A stretch of 64,000 bases of DNA from SIG603 sp964370635 (GTDB lineage Bacteria > Bacillota > Clostridia > Oscillospirales > Acutalibacteraceae): contig CAYJJU010000007.1 of assembly GCA_964370635.1 (NCBI GenBank), forward strand, positions 1-64,000, read 5' to 3'. The translations under genes and the position numbers were made by a program. A model generated the notes under the pieces. That model was not told where the DNA came from, made no database searches, and saw only the letters and a program-made list of their open reading frames with translations. Shown piece after piece: positions 48,803-55,288 of this stretch (position 1 is the first letter of the stretch; the number at the start of each line of letters is the position of its first letter).

Positions 48803-49688
48803 AGAGCTCTTATGCCCCGAAAGCAGTTATAGCTTAAAATCTCCCTGCAGCATAACGCCCAGCTATGTCATCATCCACAACACAGCAAACAACGCCTGTG
48901 CGGCAAGCGAGGCCTGCTCTATGCTTAAAAACAGCAAAAAATATTCGTTTCACTATGTGGTAGATGAAAGAGAAATTGTCCGCTGTATACCGGAAGACCG
49001 CTGCTCTTTAAGTGTCAATAACGACGAGGGCAACAGGCAAGGAATTAGCATAGAAATTTGCTACTCTTTAAGCGGCGGTGCTAGGTTTGATGCCGCGCAA
49101 AGAAATGCGGCAAAGCTTACGGCAGATATTTTGAAGCGCTACTCTTGGGACATAAAAAGCGTTAAGAAGCACCAAGATTTTGATATGAGCTATTGTCCAC
49201 ACAGAAATTTAGACATGGGCTGGGATTTGTTTATCGGTCTTGTAAATTCCTTTATAGAAATTGAAGAAAAAACAAAAAATTTACCGCTTCAGCAAAAATG
49301 CATCTATACAGGAGATTTAGTGTCCATACTTTCAAATGCACATTATTATAAAAGCAGTAAGGCCTTGCCCTCATTTATTAAAAACGATAAATGGTATGTC
49401 GACTCAGTCGACGGCGACTGCGTAACTATTAATAAAAACATTTTGGGCACTCAGTCTATCGAAACGCAAATTCATATCAAATATCTAACCGTAATTAAAC
49501 CTGCTAGTACTTACAAGGTATTTGTAAGTACTAGGCAGGGCTTAAACTGCAGAACAGGTCCCGGCATAAATTACCCTTCGGTGACCACATTTTCTAGGGA
49601 CACAGTTTTAACCATCACAAATACAGACGATAACTGGGGAAAAACTATGATAGGTTGGGTGTATCTGCCTCATACAACAAGAATTTGA
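48789..49688 (+). CDS. N-acetylmuramoyl-L-alanine amidase (endolysin-like), Amidase_2 plus SH3
   Basis: A 299-residue protein starting at GTG 48789, seven bases after AAGGAGG inside the holin gene; the longer frame upstream is a shadow of the holin. The Amidase_2 domain (about 15-155) has zinc ligands in SYVIIHNTANNA near 24-35, VKKHQDFDMSYCPHRNLDMGW near 126-146 (His and Cys). A second module (about 170-235, GDLVSILSNAHYYKSSKALPSFI) is an SH3-like cell-wall repeat, and a bacterial SH3_3 domain (about 240-299, GLNCRTGPGINYPSVTTF...GWVYL) ends it. There is no signal peptide, so it relies on the holin to reach the wall. Confidence 0.92.
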   Translation: MVPIKELLCPESSYSLKSPCSITPSYVIIHNTANNACAASEACSMLKNSKKYSFHYVVDEREIVRCIPEDRCSLSVNNDEGNRQGISIEICYSLSGGARFDAAQRNAAKLTADILKRYSWDIKSVKKHQDFDMSYCPHRNLDMGWDLFIGLVNSFIEIEEKTKNLPLQQKCIYTGDLVSILSNAHYYKSSKALPSFIKNDKWYVDSVDGDCVTINKNILGTQSIETQIHIKYLTVIKPASTYKVFVSTRQGLNCRTGPGINYPSVTTFSRDTVLTITNTDDNWGKTMIGWVYLPHTTRI

Positions 49689-49742
49689 CGGCAAATTACA
49701 CATATTTTATTTTGATTTGACCAAAGAGTTTAACAGTTATAA

Positions 49743-49781
49743 GAAAAATGCAAGATTTTAATTAATGACTTGCATTTTTCT
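49743..49781 (+). terminator. Terminator of the holin-amidase cassette
   Basis: GAAAAATGCAAG / CTTGCATTTTTC stem around a 13-nt loop, 55 bp after the amidase stop. It overlaps the -35 box of the next promoter. Confidence 0.65.
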
Positions 49782-49798
49782 GCGTATTATGGTAAAAT
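49770..49798 (+). promoter_or_regulatory. Promoter of the aminotransferase gene
   Basis: -35 TTGCAT (49770-49775), 17-bp spacer and -10 TAAAAT (49793-49798), about 68 bp before the ATG. It is partly inside the preceding terminator stem. Confidence 0.6.
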
Positions 49799-49865
49799 AT
49801 CGCCATAGAATAAAACAAATATGCAGTTATTACGTTTGCATAATTCAAATTTAGGAGAATTTAAT

Positions 49866-51140
49866 ATGACATTAAAAGAAATGCCAGCCCAAGAACTTAA
49901 AAATTTTTACGATAAAACAAAAAATGAATATGATAATTTTGTTTCACAATCACTTAAACTTGATATGTCAAGAGGAAAGCCCGGAGCCGACCAACTTGAC
50001 CTTGTAAATGATTTATTAAGTGCAATTGATAAAAATTCTAATACAACCGGCATAAATGGTGACGATTACAGAAACTACGGAATTTTAGATGGTATATCAG
50101 AGATTAAAAAGCTATTTGCACAAATTTTTGATGTAGATGTAAAAAACATCATCTCTGGCAACAATTCAAGTCTTACATTAATGTTTGAAATTATAAACAG
50201 AGGCTTCACACACGGCTTTAATGGTTGTGCACCTTGGCACACTGTATCTGACAGAAAATTCTTATGCATAGTCCCAGGTTATGATAGACATTTTGCTATT
50301 ACTGAATATTTCGGTTTTGATATGATAAATATCCCAATGGTAAATGGCAACCCAGACATGGATAAAATTGAAGAACTTGTACAAAGTGACTCTTCTATTA
50401 AAGGAATTTGGTGTGTACCAAAATACTCAAACCCCACAGGTATCACTTATAGTGATGACACTGTAAAAAGATTTGCAAACCTTAAGCCTTTAGCAAAAGA
50501 TTTTAAAATCATGTGGGATAACGCTTACTGCGTACATGATTTAGAAGACAAAACAGATGAGCTGTTAAATCTTTATACTCTAGCAGAAGAAAACGGCAAC
50601 GAAGACACCGTTTTTATGTTTACATCAACATCAAAAATTACTTTCCCAGGCTCAGGCGTTTGCGCCATGGTATCTAGTGAAAATAATGCAAAAGATTTGA
50701 AATCACAATTTTTTGTACAAACCATAGGTCCTGATAAATTAAATCAATTAAAACATGCTAATTTCTTAAAAGATTTAGACGGTGTAAAAAATATTATGAA
50801 CTTGCACAAAACTATATTAAAACCAAAATTTGATATGGTATGTAATACTTTAGAACATCAGCTTAAAGATTTAGAACTTGCGGCGTGGAACACACCACGA
50901 GGCGGATATTTTGTAAGCGTTGACGTAATGGACGGCTGTGCAAAACGTGTAGTTGAGCTTTGTAAAAACGCAGGTGTTGTGCTAACAGGTGCAGGAGCTA
51001 CCTTCCCATATTATAAAGACCCAAAAGACAGCAACATAAGAATTGCACCAACCTATCCCCCACTTGATGAGCTTGACACAGCAATGAAACTTTTCTGTGT
51101 ATGTGTAAAACTTGCCGCTTGTGAGAAATTGATTAAATAA
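49866..51140 (+). CDS. Class I/II PLP-dependent aminotransferase (MocR-like aspartate aminotransferase family)
   Basis: A 424-residue fold-type I PLP enzyme. The start at 49866 has AGGAG nine bases upstream; 15 extra in-frame residues lack one. SGNNSSLTLMFEIINRG near 98-114 binds phosphate, KGIWCVPKYSNPTGITYSDDTVKRF near 178-202 has the NPTG motif, and FMFTSTSKITFPGSGVCAM near 255-273 holds the PLP Lys (SxSK). The C-terminal GGYFVSVDV and RIAPTYPPLDELDTAM near 385-400 match PF12897-type aminotransferases, often aspartate-specific. It is monocistronic, ending at a repeat. Confidence 0.88.
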   Translation: MTLKEMPAQELKNFYDKTKNEYDNFVSQSLKLDMSRGKPGADQLDLVNDLLSAIDKNSNTTGINGDDYRNYGILDGISEIKKLFAQIFDVDVKNIISGNNSSLTLMFEIINRGFTHGFNGCAPWHTVSDRKFLCIVPGYDRHFAITEYFGFDMINIPMVNGNPDMDKIEELVQSDSSIKGIWCVPKYSNPTGITYSDDTVKRFANLKPLAKDFKIMWDNAYCVHDLEDKTDELLNLYTLAEENGNEDTVFMFTSTSKITFPGSGVCAMVSSENNAKDLKSQFFVQTIGPDKLNQLKHANFLKDLDGVKNIMNLHKTILKPKFDMVCNTLEHQLKDLELAAWNTPRGGYFVSVDVMDGCAKRVVELCKNAGVVLTGAGATFPYYKDPKDSNIRIAPTYPPLDELDTAMKLFCVCVKLAACEKLIK

Positions 51141-51148
51141 TTAAACCA

Positions 51149-51470
51149 AAACTGTGACGATTTTTCGTCACAGTTTTCAGCGTGTCAAAAAAGGCATGGC
51201 GTTTCATCATAATGACAATTATTAAAAGTTTTACTAAATTTTTTTCAAAAAATTTCGGGTACTTAGGGCAGAGCCCTAAGGCGTTTTCCGCAGAAAACGA
51301 AATCTTATCCTTAGAAGAGCATTTTAAAGGTGAATTTTGCCCTAAAAGGGCAAAAGAGGAAAGTTTTGCGATAAAAAACTTTCCTTATGCCTACCCATTT
51401 GTGCAACTATTTTCCTAACAGAGGTTTATTGACAGTCTGAACCTGTGACGTTTTTTCGTCACAGGTTTTT
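51149..51470 (-). repeat. Family A repeat, copy 4 (complete, both ends)
   Basis: The most complete copy. The left palindrome AAACTGTGACG/CGTCACAGTTT (51149-51176) runs into TTCAGCGTGTC (51176-51186). The body is reversed relative to copies 2 and 3: tail first, then CTTAGGGC/GCCCTAAG (51263-51281), CGTTTTC/GAAAACG (51282-51299), GCCCT/AGGGC and AGGAAAGTTTT/AAAACTTTCCT. It ends GACAGTCTGAA (51431-51441) and a second, near-identical palindrome CCTGTGACG/CGTCACAGG (51440-51470) that can terminate NUDIX. It fills the aminotransferase/NUDIX convergent gap; no gene is seen. Confidence 0.88.
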
Positions 51471-51471
51471 A

Positions 51472-51921
51472 TTATATACCCTCATCGCAAATTCGCTCTA
51501 GCGCCCAGCTTTGATGGTGTAGTATTAAATTAAGCTCTTTAGTAGGTATCCACATTAACTCGTGGTCAAGCTCTACGGGCTTTGCTACCACTCCGTTTAT
51601 TTCCATTGTGTAAAAATATCCTATAAAATGAAAGTAATCTCCTTTTTCTTCATTAAAAAAATAGTAATCCGCTTTACACACACATTTTTTAGGAGTAACA
51701 TCAAAACCAACCTCTTCCAAACATTCACGTTTGAGACACTGTTCTCTAGTCTCTCCTTCTTCTACCCCTCCACCTATCATAAAAAATTCTTCTTTCCCGC
51801 CAAAGAACGGTGCTTTTACTACACAGACTTCGCCTTTATCGTTAAAATCTACGCCATACACGCCAATACGCTCATGATAATGCACCCCATCTTTTTTAAC
51901 TCCAAAACTTTTCTCAAGCAT
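51472..51921 (-). CDS. NUDIX hydrolase
   Basis: A 149-residue protein with the Nudix box FFMIGGGVEEGETREQCLKRECLEEVGFDV (about 44-73), fitting GX5EX7REUXEEXGU with Glu ligands intact. The N-terminus (YHERIGVYGVDFNDKGEVCVVKAPF) is a standard first strand pair. Substrates of this family are nucleoside diphosphates linked to another group; none can be inferred here. No promoter is seen between it and the XRE gene upstream, only a terminator hairpin (51945-51980), so expression may depend on readthrough. Confidence 0.9.
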   Translation of the reverse strand: MLEKSFGVKKDGVHYHERIGVYGVDFNDKGEVCVVKAPFFGGKEEFFMIGGGVEEGETREQCLKRECLEEVGFDVTPKKCVCKADYYFFNEEKGDYFHFIGYFYTMEINGVVAKPVELDHELMWIPTKELNLILHHQSWALERICDEGI

Positions 51922-51944
51922 ATCTTTCCCTCCACTTTTTTAAT

Positions 51945-51980
51945 AAAAAATCCACCCGTTTATTTTTCGGGTGGATTTTT
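51945..51980 (-). terminator. Terminator/attenuator hairpin between XRE and NUDIX
   Basis: AAAAAATCCACCCG / CGGGTGGATTTTT with a 9-nt AT loop, flanked by A- and T-runs. It is intrinsic-terminator-like in both directions and sits between two minus-strand genes without a second promoter in the gap. Confidence 0.75.
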
Positions 51981-51986
51981 ACTTTT

Positions 51987-52238
51987 CTACTTGTTTTTTC
52001 CAGTCAATAACCACATGACAGAAACATTTAGTATGTCAGCCAGAGCCAAGAGCTCAAAATCGGATACAAATCTAATTTGTCCTTCCAGTTTTGAAAGACC
52101 CGAAGAGTTCAAATCCACTCCTCTAACTTGCAACTGGGCAAGCAATTCCTTTTGCTTCATTCCTTGGTTTTTACGTGCTGACTCGACCCTTGCTCCTATC
52201 AAGTTCTTATCGCCGAGAGGCTGTTTTCTTAAACGCAT
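51987..52238 (-). CDS. XRE-family helix-turn-helix regulator
   Basis: An 83-residue regulator. MRLRKQPLGDKNLIGARVESARKNQGMKQKELLAQLQVRGVDLNSSGLSKLEGQIRFVSDFELLALADILNVSVMWLL forms one HTH domain. Recognition-helix residues are NSSGLSKLEGQ, and the C-terminal helix ends in a short WLLTGKNK, the classic XRE ending. It diverges from pncB over a 250-bp AT-rich gap that holds an 18-bp palindrome (52373-52390). It might regulate pncB, NUDIX or only itself; nothing decides this. Confidence 0.88.
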   Translation of the reverse strand: MRLRKQPLGDKNLIGARVESARKNQGMKQKELLAQLQVRGVDLNSSGLSKLEGQIRFVSDFELLALADILNVSVMWLLTGKNK

Positions 52239-52372
52239 ACGGAGCTCCTTTCATAATGAAACATGATTTATTTGTCTATATTATAATATTTATTTAGCTT
52301 TAATTTATGAACATTCTGTTAATTATTTCGATTTTTGAAGTAAACGTTATTAATAATTAATAAATTTGGTGG

Positions 52373-52390
52373 ATATGTTTAAAAACATAT
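52373..52390. promoter_or_regulatory. Perfect 18-bp palindrome upstream of pncB
   Basis: ATATGTTTAAAAACATAT, a perfect 8-2-8 inverted repeat, lies about 35 bp upstream of the pncB -35 box and 135 bp from the divergent XRE gene. It is a candidate operator. Confidence 0.5.
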
Positions 52391-52423
52391 GATTTAAATA
52401 ACGAAAAAATATTAATATAATTG

Positions 52424-52452
52424 TTGAAAACTTCGGCAATTTATGTTAAAAT
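52424..52452 (+). promoter_or_regulatory. Promoter of pncB
   Basis: -35 TTGAAA (52424-52429), 17-bp spacer and -10 TAAAAT (52447-52452), 37 bp before the ATG. Confidence 0.7.
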
Positions 52453-52488
52453 TCAATATATTTTATATAGTGAAAGGAAGTATAGTAA

Positions 52489-53943
52489 ATGAACAAACTT
52501 TCGCGCAAATTAAACCTCACAATGCTAGTGGATTTTTATGAACTTACAATGGCAAACGGTTATTTTTCAAAAGGTATCGAAAATAAAATTTGCTATTTTG
52601 ACATGTTTTTTAGACGTGTGCCCGACAAGGGCGGTTTTGCCATTATGGCAGGGGTCGAACAACTTGTCGAATATCTGGAGAATTTAAATTTCACCGACGA
52701 AGACATATCATACCTTCGCTCTAAAAATATATTTAGGGAAGAATTTTTAGATTATCTTAAAAACTTCACCTTTGAATGTGACGTATGGGTAGTACCCGAG
52801 GGAACACCGATTTTTCCGGGCGAGCCCATAGTGACGGTAAAAGGCCCAGTAATTCAGGCGCAGTTTATAGAAACTATGGTTTTACTTTCGATAAATCATC
52901 AAAGTCTTATTGCTACAAAGTCAAATAGAATCGTGCGTGCCGCAGACGGACGTGCCGTGCTAGAGTTTGGCTCAAGGCGTGCACAGGGCTTTGACGGCGC
53001 AGTTTACGGCGCAAGGGCCGCCTATATAGGTGGCTGTACAGGCAGTGCCTGCACCATAAGCGAAATCGATTTCGGTGTGCCTGCCCTTGGCACCATGGCG
53101 CACAGCTGGGTACAACTTTTTGACAGTGAGTACGAGGCATTTAAGACTTATGCCCAGGAGTACCCACAAAATTGCACCTTGCTTGTAGACACCTACAGCG
53201 TGATGAAATCGGGAGTGCCAAATGCAATAAAGGTATTTAACGAGGTCATAGTCCCAAAAGGATTTAGGCCAAAGGCCATAAGAATAGACAGTGGTGACAT
53301 CACCTACCTATCAAAAAAGGCAAGAAAAATGCTTGACGAGGCAGGTTTTCCCGACTGCCAAATATGCGCATCTAACTCACTTGATGAGTATATAATACGC
53401 GACATGCTCGTTCAAGGGGCAAAAGTAGACAGCTTTGGCGTGGGCGAAAGGCTAATCACCTCGTCATCAGAGCCTGTGTTTGGCGGAGTTTACAAACTTG
53501 TAGCCACTGAAAATGATAGCGGTGAGCTTATTCCAAAAATTAAGATAAGCGAAAATGTTTCAAAAATCACAACACCGTGCTTCAAAGAAATTTGGCGTCT
53601 TATCGACAATGAAACAAACAAGGCTATTGCAGACGTAATTACGCTTCACGGTGAAATTATAGACGACCAACAGCCGTACACAATTTTCGACCCAGAGCAC
53701 ACTTGGAAGAAAAAGACGGTCGAAAACTTTACAGCAGTACCCCTTAGAAACAAAATTTACGAAAACGGCCAGTGCCTTTACAATAAAAAAACTTTAGAAG
53801 AAATTAAAAATTATTGCAAAGAGCAACTCGACACACTTTGGGACGAAGTCAAGAGATTTGAAAATCCACATACCTATTATGTAGACTTTTCAAAAAAACT
53901 TTGGGACGAAAGAGAAAAACTTTTGTCAAAACCACTTTATTAG
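52489..53943 (+). CDS. pncB: Nicotinate phosphoribosyltransferase
   Basis: A 484-residue NAD-salvage enzyme that joins nicotinate to PRPP with ATP. LTMLVDFYELTMANGYF near 9-25 and VLEFGSRRAQGFDGAVYGARAAYIGGCTGSACTISEIDFGVPALGTMAHSW near 160-210 are the family core, with the His in MAHSW as the likely phospho-His. RPKAIRIDSGDITYLSKKARKMLDEAGF near 263-290 and DSFGVGERLITSSSEPVFGGVYKLV near 318-342 bind PRPP. Length is that of the long PncB2 group. It is monocistronic, followed by rnpB. Confidence 0.96.
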   Translation: MNKLSRKLNLTMLVDFYELTMANGYFSKGIENKICYFDMFFRRVPDKGGFAIMAGVEQLVEYLENLNFTDEDISYLRSKNIFREEFLDYLKNFTFECDVWVVPEGTPIFPGEPIVTVKGPVIQAQFIETMVLLSINHQSLIATKSNRIVRAADGRAVLEFGSRRAQGFDGAVYGARAAYIGGCTGSACTISEIDFGVPALGTMAHSWVQLFDSEYEAFKTYAQEYPQNCTLLVDTYSVMKSGVPNAIKVFNEVIVPKGFRPKAIRIDSGDITYLSKKARKMLDEAGFPDCQICASNSLDEYIIRDMLVQGAKVDSFGVGERLITSSSEPVFGGVYKLVATENDSGELIPKIKISENVSKITTPCFKEIWRLIDNETNKAIADVITLHGEIIDDQQPYTIFDPEHTWKKKTVENFTAVPLRNKIYENGQCLYNKKTLEEIKNYCKEQLDTLWDEVKRFENPHTYYVDFSKKLWDEREKLLSKPLY

Positions 53944-53989
53944 TGTAAAGCTGAACTCACATAATACGAGCTTGGCTAATTAAATTTGC

Positions 53990-54335
53990 GAGTGAACTGA
54001 ACAGTTGCGGGTATTACCCTAAAGGGTTTTACCTGAGGAAAGTCCGAGCTCCACAGGGCAAGAATAACGGCTAACGGCCGCCGGGGGCGACCCTAGGGAA
54101 AGTGCAACAGAGATATACCGCCGACTTTGTCGGTAAGGGTGGAAAGGCGAGGTAAGAGCTCACCCCTCAAAAGGAGACTTCTTGAGGATGTAAACCCTAT
54201 TCGGAGCAACACCGTGGCGAAACATTTTGTGCCTGCCCGGCACGTTTCATGGAGGTGGCATGATTTATGTGGCAACGCATAAACAAGATAGATGACTGTT
54301 TTCAACAGAACTCGGCTTATAGGTTCAGTCGCATG
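53990..54335 (+). ncRNA. rnpB: RNase P RNA (bacterial, class A-like)
   Basis: The catalytic RNA that processes tRNA 5' ends. P1 is formed by ACTGAAC (53996-54002) pairing with GTTCAGT (54323-54329). CR I GAGGAAAGTCCGAGCTCCAC is at about 54033-54052 with CACAGGGCA after it, the P7-P11 core GGGAAAGTGCAACAGAGA is at about 54096-54113, and the 3' CR V AACAGAACTCGGCTTATAG lies at about 54304-54322. The ACAGAA/AGAGGAAAG elements that form P4 are present. Its length (about 340 nt) is normal. The intrinsic terminator follows at once. Confidence 0.96.
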
Positions 54336-54371
54336 AAAAGCGGACAGATTTTTAATCTGTCCGCTTTTTTT
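54336..54371 (+). terminator. Terminator of rnpB
   Basis: AAAAGCGGACAGATT / AATCTGTCCGCTTTT perfect 15-bp stem with a TTT loop and a T-run. Confidence 0.92.
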
Positions 54372-54402
54372 AGTTGAGAGTGGTTGTTCCCTCAAATTTG
54401 CC

Positions 54403-54480
54403 ATTACAGTGTAGGGCAAGGGCTCTGCTCTTGCCTTGGGTTTTGCGTAAATCTCACGGGACGGGCGACCCGTCCCCTAC
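54403..54480 (-). repeat. Family B repeats in the rnpB/HAD convergent gap
   Basis: ATTACAGTGTAGGG (54403-54416, the reverse complement of the family tail) abuts palindrome GGCAAGGGC/GCTCTTGCC (54415-54435). A second head GGGACGGG-CGA-CCCGTCCC (54458-54476) is followed by CCCTAC (54475-54480). The heads differ from those at 21.6-21.8 kb except that GGCAAGAGC recurs. The second unit overlaps the remnant HAD stop codon. Confidence 0.7.
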
Positions 54481-54713
54481 ATCCTATTTAATATTTCTGC
54501 CATGTCATCAACAATAATAGCCGAGGTAGTAGAAAGTAATTTTTTGTCTTGATGTCCATTTGCTATTAAAATACAAGGACAGTCAACCTCCCTTGAAACC
54601 TCCCAGTCATGTATTGTGTCGCCTATAAAAACAGTTTCTCTTCCAATTTCTTTAATAAGATTTTTTGCACACATCAACATCATCAAATAAAGTGCCGTTC
54701 CAATCCCAAACAA
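54477..54713 (-). pseudogene. Remnant of a HAD-superfamily hydrolase
   Basis: A 78-residue open frame. IKEIGRETVFIGDTIHDWEVSREVDCPCILIANGHQDKKLL (about 19-60) is the C-terminal HAD motif III/IV region (GDTIHDWEVS with the Asp metal ligands), typical of PGP-like phosphatases. The N-terminal nucleophile DxDGT and the cap are missing, and no upstream frame supplies them before the PH-domain gene at 54741. The start MFGIGTALYLMM has no convincing ribosome site. It is best read as the tail of a deleted gene, ending in a repeat. Confidence 0.75.
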
Positions 54714-54740
54714 TATTTTTATATTTCATAAAATATGTCC

Positions 54741-55145
54741 TTACTTATAAATTATAAGCGGATTGAAATTTTTTAGTGCTTTGATAAAGGCATCATTATC
54801 TTTAAGCGAAATCATTATTTCATCATTTACACTCACATCACTACAATAAACAATTTTAAGCCTATCGAGTGCTGTTGCAAAACTTTGCCTAGGGTCATTT
54901 GTTTTTTCAACACTTTCAATATTTTGAATTTCTATAATTTTTTTATTAACTCCCACTCTTACAATTACTTGTGTTTCATCTACAAAAACAACACTAGGTA
55001 ATACCCATATCGTTTGAAATATGATACCAAGTGCTGCTAAAAGTATAGTAGGTAAACTATTCAAACAATATCCACATACCATAAATAAAACACAAAATAT
55101 AATTACAAATGGCACCCACAATCCTGTTTTGCCTTTAAACGTCAT
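54741..55145 (-). CDS. Membrane-anchored bacterial PH-domain protein
   Basis: A 134-residue protein. Two hydrophobic helices (about 10-28 and 30-49) are followed by a beta-rich domain (about 52-130). VVFVDETQVIVRVGVNKKIIEIQNIESVEKTNDPRQSFATALDRLKIVYC and EIMISLKDNDAFIKAL match the bPH_6-like pattern (SFATALDRLKI... ISLKDxxxF). The role of this family is unknown. A consensus-spaced promoter lies at 55187-55215. Confidence 0.75.
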   Translation of the reverse strand: MTFKGKTGLWVPFVIIFCVLFMVCGYCLNSLPTILLAALGIIFQTIWVLPSVVFVDETQVIVRVGVNKKIIEIQNIESVEKTNDPRQSFATALDRLKIVYCSDVSVNDEIMISLKDNDAFIKALKNFNPLIIYK

Positions 55146-55186
55146 ACGCTAGCACCCCTTTTCTAAATAAACAACCCTTTATTTTT

Positions 55187-55215
55187 ATTATATACTAAGA
55201 AAAATATAAGTGCAA
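55187..55215 (-). promoter_or_regulatory. Promoter of the PH-domain gene
   Basis: Minus-strand -35 TTGCAC (55210-55215), 17-bp spacer and -10 TATAAT (55187-55192). Confidence 0.65.
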
Positions 55216-55288
55216 GAAGAAGTTCAAATTGTAAAATTCAAGTGCACCTCTTGTAAATTTTTAGGATAAAATCTGCGACACCGAGTGC

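Noticed and set aside
48051..49688. Complete prophage.
   Set aside because: Only a repressor, holin and amidase are found; flanking genes are cellular and no integrase or att repeat is seen.
51182..51418. Open frame through family A copy 4, with related frames in copies 1, 2 and 3 (KSFTKFFSKNFG... type).
   Set aside because: No consistent start codon or ribosome site, the frame is broken in copy 3, and the sequence changes that preserve stems destroy the peptide. Structure, not coding, explains the conservation.
54093..54419. Open frame antisense to RNase P RNA.
   Set aside because: It lies over the conserved rnpB core and starts in a repeat tail; the frame follows from RNA conservation.
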